Origin: Blakeslea trispora
Taxonomy: Eukaryota > Mucoromycota > Mucoromycetes > Mucorales > Choanephoraceae
Length of the DNA stretch: 64,000 nt
Direction: 5' to 3'
Assembly: GCA_025331445.1 (NCBI GenBank)
Contig: JAIWNE010000109.1
Span: 1-64,000 of the forward strand
Shown here: positions 1 through 13,412 of the stretch, in pieces
How positions within the stretch are numbered: the first letter of the stretch is position 1
Layout of the letters: the number at the start of each line of letters is the position of its first letter
Translations under genes and position numbers: made by a program
The notes under the pieces: model-generated
What the model saw: only the letters and a program-made list of their open reading frames with translations
Told to the model about the DNA's origin: nothing
The model's database searches: none

Positions 1-1902
1 AATATATATATATTTCAAATACAAGCTATACTCCAACAATTTTCTTCCTTCTTAACATGTAACAATACAATCAGTCAATGAGTATGGGTATCAAAAACAA
101 TTGTTTTTCTTTATTTGGGCGAGTGATAAACTTGAGCAGCTCTTTCGGCAGCAGTGAACTGGTCTAGCAACTGGCTACTGTATTCTTTAATAAAAGCCTA
201 TTTGCCAGTTGCTAGCTTCTTCAAATATTGTTGAATGACAATCATCCTACCTTCAGCTCGTAAAAGGCCACGAGTGTTTCTTCAAGCCCGTCTATCTCCT
301 CGACACGAACAGGTAGTTTCAGACGCCTACCAGGAAGCACCATATCAATCCCCTCAAACTTCTTCAGGTAGTACATGTATCCACTTGTACACGTACTTAC
401 CATTCCAATCTAAACTCCAATACAATTAGAGCCACCTGCAAGTGCATTATACACCTGCAGGGACTTAGTGCAGCGAATACTCTTTGACTCCTGTATCATT
501 GAAGAATAGCTGCTCTTGCCATCTTTAACTTCAGAGATGCAAACAGGGACTTTCTTTTCGTTGTAAGCGACTAAGTCGCTTCTTCTTCCCATTAGATTTC
601 TGATGGTGGTAGTAGTGGGGGCAGCGGCACATTCGTTTTGCTTTCTCATTCTCTTTGTTGCTTCTGTGGTTCGTTCACCACTTCTCCAACGCAACAAAGT
701 ATCACCAAATACAGCATTTAGAAGCTCTTTGACAACTTGGACAATGTCAGACTCATCCAAGTCAGCTTCTCTCTTTCTCTTTCTTGTGCTTTCACCGTCT
801 TCTTCACTACTGCTGTACAAGAAAGGCTGCCATTCGGTGTACTTGTTCTTCCTGGTGTGTATTGTTAGTTAAGGTAGAAATGCTAAGATAGTTTACTTAC
901 ATCATGGTACAAATATAGGCAATCTGCTGCTTTGCTCCTTTAGACACCGAAATCTGAACGCCTTCATCTTTTTCAAACACGGCCTAAAATTTAACGTCAG
1001 TGCTGTTAGCTTGCTGTTAGCTTAGCGTGTATATCTTTATGTACTTACTTGCTTGGCATCCTTGAAGTAGCGCTTTAATTCTTCTTCTTCTTGGCTGATA
1101 ATTCTTGGTGCCTTTAACTCCGCCAGCTTCTTGTATTGAGCAAGACTTAAGTAACGAGCGTATTCATCTGAATACTGCGTGCAATTAAAGTTGATAATAT
1201 TTGAAACACTAAGTCTAGGTTGTCATGTTAGTTTTCTCGTGTTACGTTATACATATGTATGTCTCTTACTTCAAAACATTCTTTTGCAAACCTGTCAAGG
1301 TATCGAATGTCATTATCAACTTGCAGCTCATGATCTGTAATTGCTCAGTCAAACTCTTGTCAGCTTTTTCTTCTAAAAGAAAGACTTCAGCAGGAATGCT
1401 TTCTGATTCGACTTCATCTTCTTGTTCCTCCTTGAACTAATAGCAGCTTTTCATGAGTGCAAATCATAGAGCTAAATAATTTAAGTCTTTACCTTCTTCT
1501 CGCACCAACGAAACAAACGAGAGTCCAAATTGTTCTGTACATTCTATAAAATCAAGGAAAGAAGTGAGCAGAGATCTCATTACAAATGCACCTGTATTTA
1601 CCGTTGAAGAATACAACAACTTCCACATATCCTCTTCAACCTCAACCATACACCTCTTCATCTTTTCGTTCTTTCTTGCTTCCTTCCACAGCTCTTTGTA
1701 GCGTCTTGTCCAAGTGTTTCTTAGCTGTTCCCGAGAACTTTGGCTGCTAGTTGAAATAATTAGCATTTCATTCTTGCTGATGAAAGCTTGCAGAAAAAGA
1801 TCGTCAAGCGATTTGTCTGTAAGAAAGGAATATAATTCTATACAAAGTTGAATCAGTAAGGGAACAAACATTATTTCCAAAAAAAAAAATACCTTTGGCG
1901 CC
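1..1902. repeat. Left arm of a 1.9-kb inverted duplication
   Basis: The reverse complement of this stretch recurs at 27947-29849 with only scattered single-base differences and small indels. The match begins abruptly at a GGCGCC (near 1902 and 27947) and runs to the window edge, so the arm may be longer than seen. It contains most of a PD-(D/E)XK-like gene. The near-identity over introns as well as exons indicates a recent duplication or conversion. The 26 kb between the arms carries housekeeping genes. Confidence 0.93.
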
Positions 1903-2738
1903 CAAATCAGGCGAACAAAAACCAAAGGCAAATCTCGATACATCTCGGGTATAGCCCAAGCTGCCAGAGAAGCAGTTGAATCCTTCGGCAGGAAGCTTCT
2001 CATTGACCCAGATCTTGAAGGATGCCATATGATCCTTGTGAAAATGGTAAGGCTCCTTGTCAACCTTAAGTAGAAGAGGGATTAAAGTCAAAGACATTAT
2101 ACAATGGTTATTTAATAAATTACCTTGTTCATCAAGTTCAGAATGTCGTGGTAGTTGACCTTACGTTGAGATGCATGACCAAAAGAGTCAGCAGTCTTAA
2201 GCATGTCAATCCTGATTTGACGAGGACTCTTGGAGGAGTGCTTAAGCTGCTGCAAGATCTCATGCAATCTTTGCTTAGCAAGAGGAAGGGTGCGAATGTC
2301 ATCCAAAACATTGCCAGGAACGTGGTTGGTGTGGTCCTTCTCGAGAACAAGTTCATAAAACTCGGGATGAGCATAGTACTTTCTGATGCGAAGAGTACAA
2401 GCACAGTTGACCTTCTTCGACTTCTTCTGGACAGGACGTCGACTGGCTGTCGACTTGTAACTGCCAGTACGGTGACAGCAGTACTGCTGGGAGAAGACAA
2501 GGGTAATGCCTCTTGCACGGGCTTCTTCAGGAGAAAGATCACCGGCTTGCTTGTTGGAGTTGATGATTCTCCAGCTGTATGAACAAGCCTCGTTAATTGC
2601 AACAAAGCATTCCTTCCATTGAGCTGCTTCTACGCGAATAATTTCGTTGGTTTGCAACTTCATGACGCCTCTGATTGAGGATTCTTGCAAAGCATCTGTG
2701 ATGCTAGTCAAAGAGTAAACGGTGTTGTTAGCAGACAT
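111..2738 (-). CDS. Chimeric gene: MULE-like zinc-cluster N terminus joined to PD-(D/E)XK-like C terminus (possibly broken)
   Basis: Reading from ATG 2738, exon 1 encodes a cysteine/histidine cluster (YCCHRTGS, then NCACTL, then DHTNH), as in the DNA-binding domains of MULE transposases. It is followed after a clean intron by a segment with FAFGFCSP, also MULE-like. The next donor, GCGCCAAAG|GTATTT near 1891, ends in phase 1, which fits the acceptor before 1816 that opens the duplicated gene. The downstream exons give a lysine/glutamate-rich helical region, a KRKRE stretch, and then GRRSDLVAYNEKKVPVCISE followed by VK. This D-(about 13)-ExK pattern is typical of the PD-(D/E)XK nuclease fold. 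Near 418 this copy lacks one T relative to the copy at 29.4 kb and quickly meets a stop; downstream open segments remain to 111. The gene may be a transposon-derived fusion or two abutting fragments. No exact function is known. Confidence 0.5.
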
Positions 2739-2849
2739 TTGGAGTAGTGTATCTATAGCAGAGTAACTGTAAAAAGAGAGAATACAGCCACACACAAAAA
2801 AGATGCGTTGGGCAGAAATTTTGTTTACATTTTTCACATTCTTTATCTA

Positions 2850-3904
2850 CAGTTGCTGGAACCTGAAATTCGATCACTTTTTAAAATCAAAACTCAGCGT
2901 TAAAGATGCATAAACTAAAAGACACATTAGTGATTCAAGACGATATCCAATTGAGCTCTGTTTTTCGTCATTAAAAAAAAACGGGGCTAATGATTTGTTG
3001 TACTACCTTTAGCATCAATTACGGCTTGACAGAGGTCCTTCATGTTGTTCACCAAGCGAACAAGTAAATCACTGCTGACTTTACTTCACTCATCCAGCAG
3101 CAATTCCTTCAGCTGAGCAGTGTTATGGACAGCATGGCGTCTGCTTGCTATACGCTGCTCAAGAGCCCACCACAGATCCTCAATGGGGTTCAAGTCTGAA
3201 CTTTGGGCAGGCCAGTACTCAAGCTTCTTCATCAAATGACGGCTCCTCCAAAGACACGCAGAAGCTCCTGTATGACACGTAGCCCCATCTTCTTGAAACA
3301 AGAAGCGTCTGTCCTTCTGTGCTTGGGTTTTCAAGTACCAGGGTTGAAGCTCTGTTGTCCAAACGACATGTTCCTTAGCACATTTCAGGCGAAACTCCTT
3401 GTGAATCTTTTTCAAGGCAGGCTTGTGAGATGCGTGGTAAGATTTGAAGCCTAGCTGACGATAATAGCTGACGACAGTCTTTCTACGGACTGCAACTTCC
3501 AATTTCTCCAGCTCGTGTTTGATACCATCAATGCTAAAGAAAGGGTTGCTTGTTACAATTCGATCGAGGTGTCTCATTGTTCTTTCATTAGCTTTTGGGG
3601 TTGAGCCAGGATGAAACGCTGGACAGAAGTGTGCCTTTTTTCACGATGTTGTTTATAGTCGCGTAAGAGATCACCATTATGCGTGAAATCTCTCTCAAGG
3701 AATGCTAGCGCGATTCAACCAATACACTCCTCAATAAGCTTTCTCTTCACTCTTGTTGTGTTTGTCACGGCTGCTTTTGATTTCAATAGTAGACATATCT
3801 GAATTGAATTGTTTTTTGTAAAAGAATGAAATATTGATTGTGGTCATCATCATGCCAGATATGCTTTATTTAAGGCCCGATCGAATTTCTGTTTCCAGTG
3901 ACTG
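2850..3904 (-). mobile_element. Tc1/mariner-type element with an internal deletion
   Basis: The ends are inverted repeats of about 30 bp (CAGT.RCTGGAA..., then GAAATTCGATC), each flanked by TA, the usual Tc1/mariner target duplication (TA 2848-2849 and 3905-3906). The reading frame at 3086-3577 begins MRHLDRIV and encodes the helix-turn-helix part, then jumps to QEDGATCHTG and SSDLNPIEDLWW of the DDE core. The segment that should carry the first catalytic Asp (the WSDES-type motif, present in the sister copy at 33.06 kb) is deleted, so this copy cannot encode an active transposase. At 1,055 bp it is shorter than a complete Tc1. Confidence 0.9.
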
Positions 3905-4575
3905 TATATGACTTACCTTCAATAATAAAAAGCCTAAAATGTAAGCATTGCTTTAGTCTCCTGCTTCTCAGATATATTTTTAGCTTTTGAATAGATGACT
4001 TGCTGCATCTTTAAGAAAGAGAATAATTAAAAGTGAAGAAAACAGATAAAGTAAAAAAGAGAAGAGGGGGAAAACTTGGCACCCACAGTTTTCTGTCTGT
4101 CTTTCTATTACTTTCGTACCACGTATTACAGGTTGTGCATAAGAATGCTGTTCAAAAATGATCTTGAGTTTAAGAGTGATAAATGGGATGAGCAAGAGAG
4201 CAAAGCAAAAGTATAAGTGTATTTCACTTTCTTAATTTACTATAGTTAAGTCCACTTACAATGACAGAGCCTTGATACAATCTGCGAAAAAAAGGGGCCT
4301 CAAAGGTTCAAATCTTGTTGCGCAAACACAACAACACCATCCCTAGATGGTGAAAGAAGTCAAAACCTATGAATCTCTTTTGGTTTATTTTATTCGCAAA
4401 AATCAATTCCTTATAAGCCATTGAAAAAAACACAAGTAATTATTGATGTTATCAGCGTCTATCTATTTTCTTTTCACTTTTTTTTAGGGAAACAAGTCCG
4501 GTTTTGATTGAAATCCTTTAAATCATAATGAAAAAAAGTGAAAGAGAAGCGAGGGAGATGCCAGTAATCCGAATG
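3905..4575. other. Intergenic, no recognised feature
   Basis: AT-rich sequence with no open frame showing a recognisable domain and no clear repeat, lying between the Tc1 element and a dispersed repeat. Confidence 0.5.
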
Positions 4576-4579
4576 TAGC

Positions 4580-5012
4580 TTTGGATGTCAAAAGCTGAAA
4601 AGTAAAGGAAGCGGGGGAGCGAAGCAAAAGAAGCGATATGGATAGAGGTGAGGGCAAAAGTGAAGAATACGTCTTTAATTATACATTGGGTTGATATGAT
4701 AGCTAGAACCGAAGTCCATACTTTACCAAGAGGTAGTTGCACACTAGCGAGGCTCCAAGGCACTACACCTGAAGCATATCGCTAAGGTCTATGGGCTCTC
4801 CAGACCCATATTCCAATAGGCACTTCAACGAGGGAAACAGAGAATCATCGACAACAGATACCACGCACAGCAAGACCAAACGTTCGTTTTGAATGTGAGA
4901 GGAAGAAGTTGAAGAATAGGCATCAGAAGCATAAGAGGAGCGTGGGTAGAAGGAGTGCCTTGATCACCTTTACAAATGGCAAGTTCATAGTGAGTTTTGT
5001 TCAACCTTACCG
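4580..5012 (-). repeat. Dispersed repeat, copy 1
   Basis: On the minus strand this matches 45462-45925 on the plus strand at moderate identity. Examples are GGTAAGGTTGAACAAAACTC against GGTAGGATTGAACATAACTT, and shared blocks around GAGCCTCGCTAGTG and GGTAAAGTATGGAC. The two copies do not share a continuous reading frame, so I treat the unit as a non-coding or decayed dispersed repeat. It could be a fragment of a retroelement or of a non-autonomous transposon. Confidence 0.7.
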
Positions 5013-5300
5013 TTACACAAACAAAAAGTGAAGGATAGCGGGAAGAAAGACAATCTTTTTCGGAAAAGATGTTTACATACAAAAAAAAACAATTGTATCT
5101 CAATGTAACGCGTAAAGCAAAAATAAATTGCAGTGCCTAAACAGTCAAACTAATTTTTTTCTCTCTTCAACTTTTATTATTTTTCTCTCTTCTCTGTATT
5201 TTTAAAAAGTCTTTTCAGTATTATTGTTATTCATTTAACCTGGAATTTACCAAATCTAGGCAACGTTTCTAGGGCTATATAGTACAACAACTTCACCTTT

Positions 5301-8300
5301 ATGCATCAGCTTGATATCAGTCTGGATAGTATAGGTTATGCGTGTTCCCGACAATTGCTTGAGTTTCATCCCAATCAACCACTACCTACCGCTTTGGAGT
5401 CTGTGGTAAATAAAGCAATACTTGTGCTTACCATAAACATATAAAGTGAAAAGAAGAAAAGGTACTCACTTTCACTGCACAATAAAAAAAAGTGTCATTA
5501 TTATGATATTGTAGTTCCTGATTCATCTTTGGCTGAAAGCGATAATAGTTCAGGTACACGCATAAAGACATACATTTTACTTTTGTTACCAAACCTTAAT
5601 TTTCAAAAAAAAATGATAGCTTTCAGCGATTTCGAAGATATTGTTACTTCTGCAGAACCATATGCATCATTCTATCATCATGACAACGTATCATTGCCTC
5701 AAAAAAGACGATTTGTAAAGGTATTTACATTACCTTCAGATTTCCGCTGCTCTGTTCTTTAATTAGCATCTCTTTTTTTTTATATATATACAAAAGAATA
5801 ATGAGAGAAGAAACGGTCTAATTCAAGAATTTATGCATACCGAAATTAGTTATTTGAACAGTTTAAGAACTTTCAAGAGTGTATGTTTGATAATCTAAAC
5901 TCATTTCAACATGCCATGTATTGATTGTTTTGTTTTGATAGCGTATTGCCGACCCATTACGACTAAGCTCGAAGGATAAAGATGGTGCTATCATTGGGCA
6001 GTACGAATGCACCAATATCTTTATGAACATCGATGAACTTATTCAAGTTTCAGAACAGCTGTGTCAAACATTGCTTGATTTTGATTCAGAAACACAAAAC
6101 CTGGGTGATCTGCTTCTTTCACATGTAGAATAATTATCCTGAAGCATATTAACGCTTGTTACTAATAATGATAAACTAGATGAACAACCTTGGTTGTTAT
6201 AACAAATATCTATTAGGCGTACACAACGCTCGCGTTCTGAATGAGAAACAAATGAAAAATCCACGATATGTCAATTTCCTAAAAGTAAGTGACTTGTATC
6301 TATCTCTTCCTTTCTTTCAATGGTTTCTGAAATGACACAAAGAATGCAAGCAGTTATTCAAGAGATGGAAATCAAACAGTTTATGATTACTTGGTTTTGC
6401 CAGGTCAACGAATAGGAAGATACGCAATGATGCTAAAAGGTACGTAGTAACAATTTGTTCCATGTAATCGAAGAATCCGTTCTCTTATTAATCTCAATAT
6501 TCCTTCTAGAATTGATAAAACATACAACTGACAATCATGCCGAAATGCCTGGTTTATGTGCTGCTCTTTCAAAGGCGGGAGAGATTGCCAATATGAGAGA
6601 AAATGTGGAAGGTGAATTGATGAAAGTGTTTCATTCCTTGCTTCAGTATATTCATCATTGTCCTGTAATGTATTTTATATTTTCTCTCTCTCTTTCTTCA
6701 CTCCCTCTCTGATGCTTACACAAGTTATGATTAGGAATCATTAATGAGCTATCAACGTCGCTTATTGTATTATCTTGATGTCGCTGAAATCGATTCACTT
6801 AGCCTAAAGCCAATAAGACCTATGACAATTTTTTTGTTTTCTGACAAATTAATGATTGCCAAACGACCCTCTTATGATATGGATGGTCTCGAACTATGTG
6901 GGCTTGAACAGAGATTGAATGGCAACCAAAAAGAGTTTTGCTTGAGCTCTCAGCTTGGTTATGGCAAACTAAAGTTTGTTGGATGGGCTCATCTGTCTGA
7001 ATTGAGCATACATTGCGATCCCTCAGGTAATTAGATCATAACAAGAAAAAGAATGCGAAAGAGGAAGCTAATTCTTTGCTTTCAGATGTTTTGCATAATC
7101 TAACCTTGGCCTACACCGATTATTCAAGTTCATACGTTGCTTCACCTGACACCGATGAAATGACTCAGAAATCATTAGAAGCTTATTTTCATTACGATCA
7201 GCTAAAACATTGTTTCTCGCTTAGCTTGAGTGGTGGTAACCTACACAACAAGATTCATCTCGAAAATTTAAGCAGTATCAAATCCGACTTCATCTATCAA
7301 TTTGGAAAGTCCAAACAAGACGTCAAACACAATGGTAGTGTATGAAGGAGGGTCTAACATGGGTCAAAAACACTAAGTATGTATATTATTTTAATAGATG
7401 ATTTGGCCAAATCAATCCATTGTCAATGGAATAATCATCATTTTTTTGCTAGCGTCTATCCTACATCAAAGTATCATCAAGTTGTAAGCAAGGTAGAAAA
7501 GATGAAGACTAACAGTAACTTGCTTTTTCTTTTCTTTTGAGCTTATCCATCCTAACACGAACATATCAATGTAGAGTGATATTGCCCTTTTCCTTGTCGA
7601 AGAAGACAAAGAGATAGATATCAAGTCGGTTCTTAGTCGCTGCTTCATGGCACCAAACATTGTGGGAATCGTTTTGTCGAAACGTAGCAGTGAGAAAATT
7701 CAGTTTCATCTTACCATGCGAAGTAAATGCGCTTTTGGTAAAACAAGTGGTGATGAACTATCTTCTAAGTCTTTTTCAAAAGAAGACATTGAATCTGCAC
7801 AAAGGCAGCTTTTTGGAAATTGTAAGCGACTCAAAAGATGAGCATAAATATAAAAAGAGAGTGCAGCATATACTAATCAAACCACTATATAGTATTCGCA
7901 TGCGACCATGACTTACTCCAAGCTGCATACATGGCTACTTCAAATACGCACATATCGTTGCCTGCTTCTAACTCGACTCACAGCAGCACTGGTAGTAATC
8001 ATAGTCGGTTCTCGTTAGTCAAGAAAGACTTGATGCGCAAAACAAGTAAAACGACCTTCAAGAACTTTTTCGCTCTGACTGGGCAAACATATAGACTCAA
8101 ACAAAATGACCTTAAATCAAGAACAAGCCAAATATCATTTACTGACTCCTCATCTTCTACTTCCCCTAGTCAAAGCTCAATACTGGATGATTCTGCAAAA
8201 TTGAGTACTAGCTCAATTGGCTGTAGTGAATATCAACTCAATATAGAAGCTTCAAGTAACTTATCTGTGGCTGAAACAACGAATGGAAGAGACTCAATGA

Positions 8301-9699
8301 GGTCGCAACAGAGCTTTGGATCAAAAACAAAATCTTTAAAAACCAGCCATAAAGATGAAAAGCTGTTGTCGCAATTTCAGTCATCTCTACATCGATTTGC
8401 TTCAACTCAGGTCAACACGCAGATAACCCAACTTGATGTACAGTGTTTGTCAGAAAAAGAAGATCTAAACATTGGCTAATTATTACTACTATAGGCAAGT
8501 TCCCAGTCTTCAAAAGCTTTGTCTATTGAGGCTGAGGTGAGCAAAGTTCCTTTCTAACAAATATACATCTCACCTTCCTTTTTTTTTGTTTCTAGCTAAT
8601 GGCAGCATCTATAGATAGTTCGGTAGAAGAAAACATTGGCACATTGCATCAAGATAGTCTTACTAGGTTGGATTCTGTGTTGGCTAAAAGATCAAAACTG
8701 CCTCTCAGTTTCCGTGAATCGACTCCTACAATGAGTGAAAATGATAGCAATTTCTCTACACTTGACAGTCGAAACAATTCTACTCTATCAACAACCAATA
8801 ACGACCATCCTCTTCCGTACGCTCGCAATTCCTTAGGACATGCATCCTTACCAAGGAGAGTAAGTTTTTTAAATACTGTTCAGACATTTTCTTCTTTTTT
8901 TTTTGCTTAAAAAAACTTGCCAATCGGCTTTTCCTTCTTCCACAGCTGATTGAATCATTGCCTACTCGACCTGTATCAGATGTGACTATCCCTATAGCTC
9001 CAGCCATAAACGATTCAAGGCTTTATGCTAATGATTCTTACTTTCATAATCGATCGCCTTACGATACCAATGTCTATTTGGAGTTGGAAAACAAGCAAAA
9101 AGCAGTTCGATACCTTACTTCGCAACTGGAAAAGGTTAGAAATAAAGGAACACTGTATGCTAATTGATGTGCTTATGCCTCTCTTCTTTTTCTTAGAGAG
9201 ACATTGAAATTGAAAACTTAAAAGCTGATCTTCAAGATACTATTACTATACTTGGATCTGTTTGCGATGTAAGTCTGTCCATCCGTACAGTGACCAGATC
9301 GATTTGTTCATTTTCTCTTTTGGATATAGAAATTCAATTCTGAATTGGATGCCTTGGCCAACATGTATAGAAATCAGAATATTGATGAACTAAAACATCA
9401 ACTACACACGGCACTACAAGAAAGAAACGAGTATCACTTGAAGACAATGTAAGCATGTCCGCTATTACTTTCTTGACTTAATATGATATGTTATTTGATG
9501 CTTTGTTCTTCCTTTTAGTGAACTTGAAACCAAGCTGAATCATCTTTCTCTGACTTTTACGCAATCACATCCTGGTACCAATCGTTCTTCTCCACAAAAT
9601 GAAGTAAAGAGCTTGCCGAAACCAAAGCGTCCTTCGCAACCGGCATTGATCAACAAAACTATTGCCAAAAGTACTACTACTACAGCGACTACATTCTGA
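5301..9699 (+). CDS. Dbl-homology (RhoGEF) protein with PH-like domain and coiled-coil tail
   Basis: A multi-exon gene predicted to exchange GDP for GTP on a Rho/Cdc42-type GTPase at the cell cortex. The DH domain is assembled from exons at about 5940-6700: KYLLG, NARVLNEKQMKNPRYVNFLK, then YDYLVLPGQRIGRYAMMLK, the conserved helix that contacts the GTPase. It is followed by a PH-like segment (MTIFLFSDKLMIAKRP at 6825, KLKFVGWAHL near 6970). The middle (7.9-8.9 kb) is Ser/Thr-rich and low complexity. The end (9.06-9.55 kb) is predicted coiled coil (ENKQKAVRYLTSQLEK and later heptads). The stop is TGA 9697-9699. The start is uncertain: ATG 5301 with a 28-nt first exon and acceptor at 5514 gives consistent phase. 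The gene converges on VAC14, 325 bp away. The match to the family is clear, the orthologue is not. Confidence 0.85.
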
Positions 9700-10024
9700 T
9701 TGAAATCCAAAAAGAAACAAGCTAGGATATATACCCCTTTTTACCAAATATACACCCGCAACTGCTTGCCTCTCTTTCCCTCATTCCAAATCCGATTTGC
9801 TTTTGTTTCTTTTGTTAAAGTCAGCGCAACACTAATAGGAGATTTTCAGATAAAAGGATGGTTTGTGAAAAGTTTCAATGGGCAATTACTGTATTAGTAT
9901 TATTCTTTAGTTTGTTATTACTTCTTTTTTACACAGAGACAATACAAGAAGAAAAAGAATTTTTCGTGTTTTCTTATTATGTTGTAGAATAGTCAACAAT
10001 CATTAAAATAGGGTGGCTCTCAAC

Positions 10025-13000
10025 TTATACTCTTCGATTTCTTCTTGTGCTTGCTGATAACCTAGCAGATGGATTGTTATGACCTGCACTCAAATTGTTG
10101 CTTCCGTTACTATAGTTTGGATTTGATAAAGATGAGTTGTTGTTTACAATTCCACTACCACTACTGAGACTATCGTTGCTATTGTTCGATGCATTTGAGT
10201 AATGACCTGACGAAGGTGAGAGCCCCAAACTAGCCATGCCGCTTCGAATACCTCCACCACCTACAATTAGATTATTGTTTATTCCAGAACTGATCCCTAA
10301 TCCTTTGTTTTCATGGCTGAAGAGCTGGTTAGGTGACCCTTCTGCTCCGCTGCCACCATAAAGGGTTCTTGGCCTTCTTGTGCGTGAAGCACTATTGACA
10401 GCAGAGGTACGAGATGTACTTTGTAATGCTATGACAATTCTCTTTGAGCTTTTATTGAAGATCCAATGAGCTTTTTTTTTTACCTTGTTTTCTCTGTTTT
10501 TCATGCCTGGCCTGCACCGACTTGAAATGAGTCAGTAGGTCTTGATACTTGATTGTACTGGTTTCTTCTATTTTTGTCTTGCCTAGTTGCTTTCTGTCAG
10601 ACGATGATGTTGTAGAAGAAGTAACAGGACTAATGGATGAAGACGATGAATTTTGAAATGAGTCATCTTGTACTTTTGATCAAAACTAACCTTTTGGGTA
10701 AGACATGTAGAAATCCTAGTGAAGAAACACTATTAAGTCTATTCCTTAATGTCGAGAATGCAGATGATTGTGGCAATAACATCAGAATACCATAGAGGCA
10801 CTTGAATAAATAGGGGTATTTTCCAGGCTCAAGTAGTTGCAAACGAAGATCTAAAGAGGATGTCAATCTTGTTTTTGTTCACTTGCTTTTTTTTTTCTTG
10901 GTGACATACATGTAAAAACAGGTGATTCTAGTAGTTGGACTAACTTGTCAATCTGAATTAACATGTTGACTGTGATCTCTAATTCAGCGCTTCATAGACA
11001 ATATTAATAAACAACCGTATGTATGTCCCTTTTCTTTTGACTTACAATATCTGAAGCATATTAGCAGCATGCTCGTACACTTGAGATAGCAAGCACAGGG
11101 AGAGGGCAGATACTGCATTGTGACACCATGAGCGGTACAATACATTAAACAGGCGTTGATTGTCTTTTAACTCTAGATTGCGCAATCGTTTTCTCAGGTC
11201 AGATAGTTCAGAAGAAGTAACTAGGATGATGTTCAAATTCTGAATCATGATACTGGCAAACTCCAGGTCTTCATCTTGTTCTAATATATCTGCAATAGCA
11301 CAATAAATACGCTCAGGATCAAGACTCATACACAGCTGACGGATAATCAAACTACCGCGTGTTTCCAGAAGACGCCTGTCAGTGCTGAATAGCGAAAGCA
11401 ATGCTACGATAAAACTGCGAAAATATTCATGATCTGAATGAGATGAGATCTGTGCCAATAGCTGCAAGTCACGGCGCACTACTTCTTCCGATGAATCAGA
11501 TAATGTCTTTAGCAATGCTGGAAAAGTGCCATCATCCGATGTAAGAATCTTGTTGGGTGCTTTTTTATGGAGCATGAGCAACCAATCCAAGCTCGCTACC
11601 CTAGTTTCTTCATGCTGATTTAGAAACTGAAGTCGTAAATTAGCTACTGTAGCTTGATAGTCAAATGGATCTGCACTGCTATCCACTTGATTCATCAAAG
11701 CAGATTTGTTCTTCTTTTGCTGAATCTGAATACCACCGGAGGGATCGCTTTTACTGGTCGTTGGCTCAGGCTGATGTACGGGTGTCTCAAGTACAAGTTT
11801 CTGAAGGTTGCGGTTCATCTCAAGGGCAATCATACGTATTTCGGCTACAGGATGAGCAAGCGAAGGTAAAACTGCTTTTATGATCTCAGGTGTGAATTTG
11901 ATAATCACATCTTTGGCGATCTCAATAAAGGCATTAATCCATAGTAAGGCCGTTTTTTGGATGTCTTCTTCTGTTGAAGAAAGGTGTGGAACTAGGATTT
12001 CGACAATGCGACTGTACTGTACAATAACACCCTGACCCGGAACATAGGTTCCTTTACCATGACCGTCATTTTCCGCATCAGGTATCTCTTGTTGTTCTGC
12101 TGTATTCTCTTCTTGCGTCACTAGCTCTTTGTCAAACACAATAGATTCCGACAAGCTCTCTTTGTCTTCTTCTTTTGTCCCAGCCTGACTCAATTGCTTT
12201 CGCTGGTCCTGTTCCCTCTGAATTTGCAGTGAACGTGCTGCTGCTGCTTCTTTGATTTCACTCAAAAAGTCTTGAAGCAACCCATTGGTCGCGACTCGAA
12301 CATCTTCACTCGCATCATTCAGACAACGAATCAATCCATCCAAGAACTCGGGCAGGAATGAAATCAATTCAAGATCTGGGATAGAATCCAAGACACACAT
12401 CCAAGAGACCAAGAACTGTCTTGCTGCTGAATTTCGAACATAGATACGTTGGCTGAGAAGGGGTATAAATCGAGGCAGAGAAAACGCTGTATTTCTAGGC
12501 AACGAAGATGGCGTTGGCAGCTTCTCACCACCTGCTTCTACTGAGTTATAAGGCTCGCTATAAGGTGAAACATAAGTAGTGGAAAGCTCAGACACAATAT
12601 CTTTGATGAGACGATCAAGCAATTCAGCGCCATTCTTGACACTAATCTCAGAATCAGCTGAAAGCTATAGTCAACAAAAAGAAATCAAGAAATGGTTGAG
12701 CCATCCCTCTGAATGACAAACAAAGTTCGAGAATTTTTTGTTCAAACTTACTTTACATAGTGCATCAAAAACACTATTGAAATATCGTAAAACTTCGCCT
12801 TTAGCTACTTTAGCTATATTGTACATACTCTCGCATGCATAATATCGTACTTTTTGGTCTTGGTTACTAAAACAAGACAAAATGGGTGGTACAATTATAT
12901 CCAAATATTGAGAAACACCCTAATATACCAAAAGAAAAAGAATGGTATAAATGAACACGCAAAACATAGCCATTCAAAATCTTACTGGGCCCAAAGCAAT

Positions 13001-13283
13001 GGAAGTAGCTGCTAATCCGATCAGACCACCATATCGGGCATAGGGATTATTAGAATAAACAAACTCTTGTACTAAAGCATCTACTATTTGCGTGATTCGC
13101 TCTTTTGAATCTTCGTTCTCGCGCACAAGTCTAGGAAAAAAACGATAAGAAAATGTATACAGCATCTTTCCAAACTAATGCCCTCATGCACCTCTCAATT
13201 TCTAAAGCTGCAGCTTTGCGCCTGTCGTATATTTTGTCTGTCAAGCCTTTAATAAGACTTGGAGAGAATATACTGGCCTCCAT
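10025..13283 (-). CDS. VAC14: VAC14-like scaffold of the PIKfyve/Fab1 complex
   Basis: VAC14 is a HEAT-repeat scaffold that assembles the Fab1/PIKfyve lipid kinase and Fig4 phosphatase on vacuole/endosome membranes to control PI(3,5)P2. The start is ATG 13283 ([17 protein letters not shown]). The exons then read [37 protein letters not shown] and [15 protein letters not shown], the hallmark N-terminal HEAT repeats. The large exon 11042-12622 carries the central HEATs. The C-terminal Vac14 homology region follows: [20 protein letters not shown] at about 10935, [20 protein letters not shown] at 10.77 kb, and [20 protein letters not shown] at 10.5 kb. The tail is unusual: an Asn/Ser/Gly-rich low-complexity stretch ending in STRRNRRV. 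The splice near 10690 is the one junction I could not settle. The start codon lies only 130 bp from the 3' end of the NmrA-like gene. Confidence 0.93.
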
Positions 13284-13412
13284 TTATTTGACAATGTTGT
13301 AAAAAAAAAAGAGAGCGAGAGAGAAAGAGAAGCGAGAAAAAAAGGGATGCGTTTGTTTAGCGGTCATTCAATAGGGTTGAAATTGAACGCATAAAATACA
13401 TTTATTTTTTAT

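Noticed and set aside
603..872. 89-codon frame antisense to the PD-(D/E)XK-like gene, duplicated at 28976-29245
   Set aside because: Shadow of the coding strand; hydrophobic, with no domain; its duplication follows from the inverted repeat.
2148..2582. 144-codon frame on the plus strand opposite the zinc-cluster exon
   Set aside because: Antisense shadow; the minus strand holds the Cys/His pattern and sensible introns.
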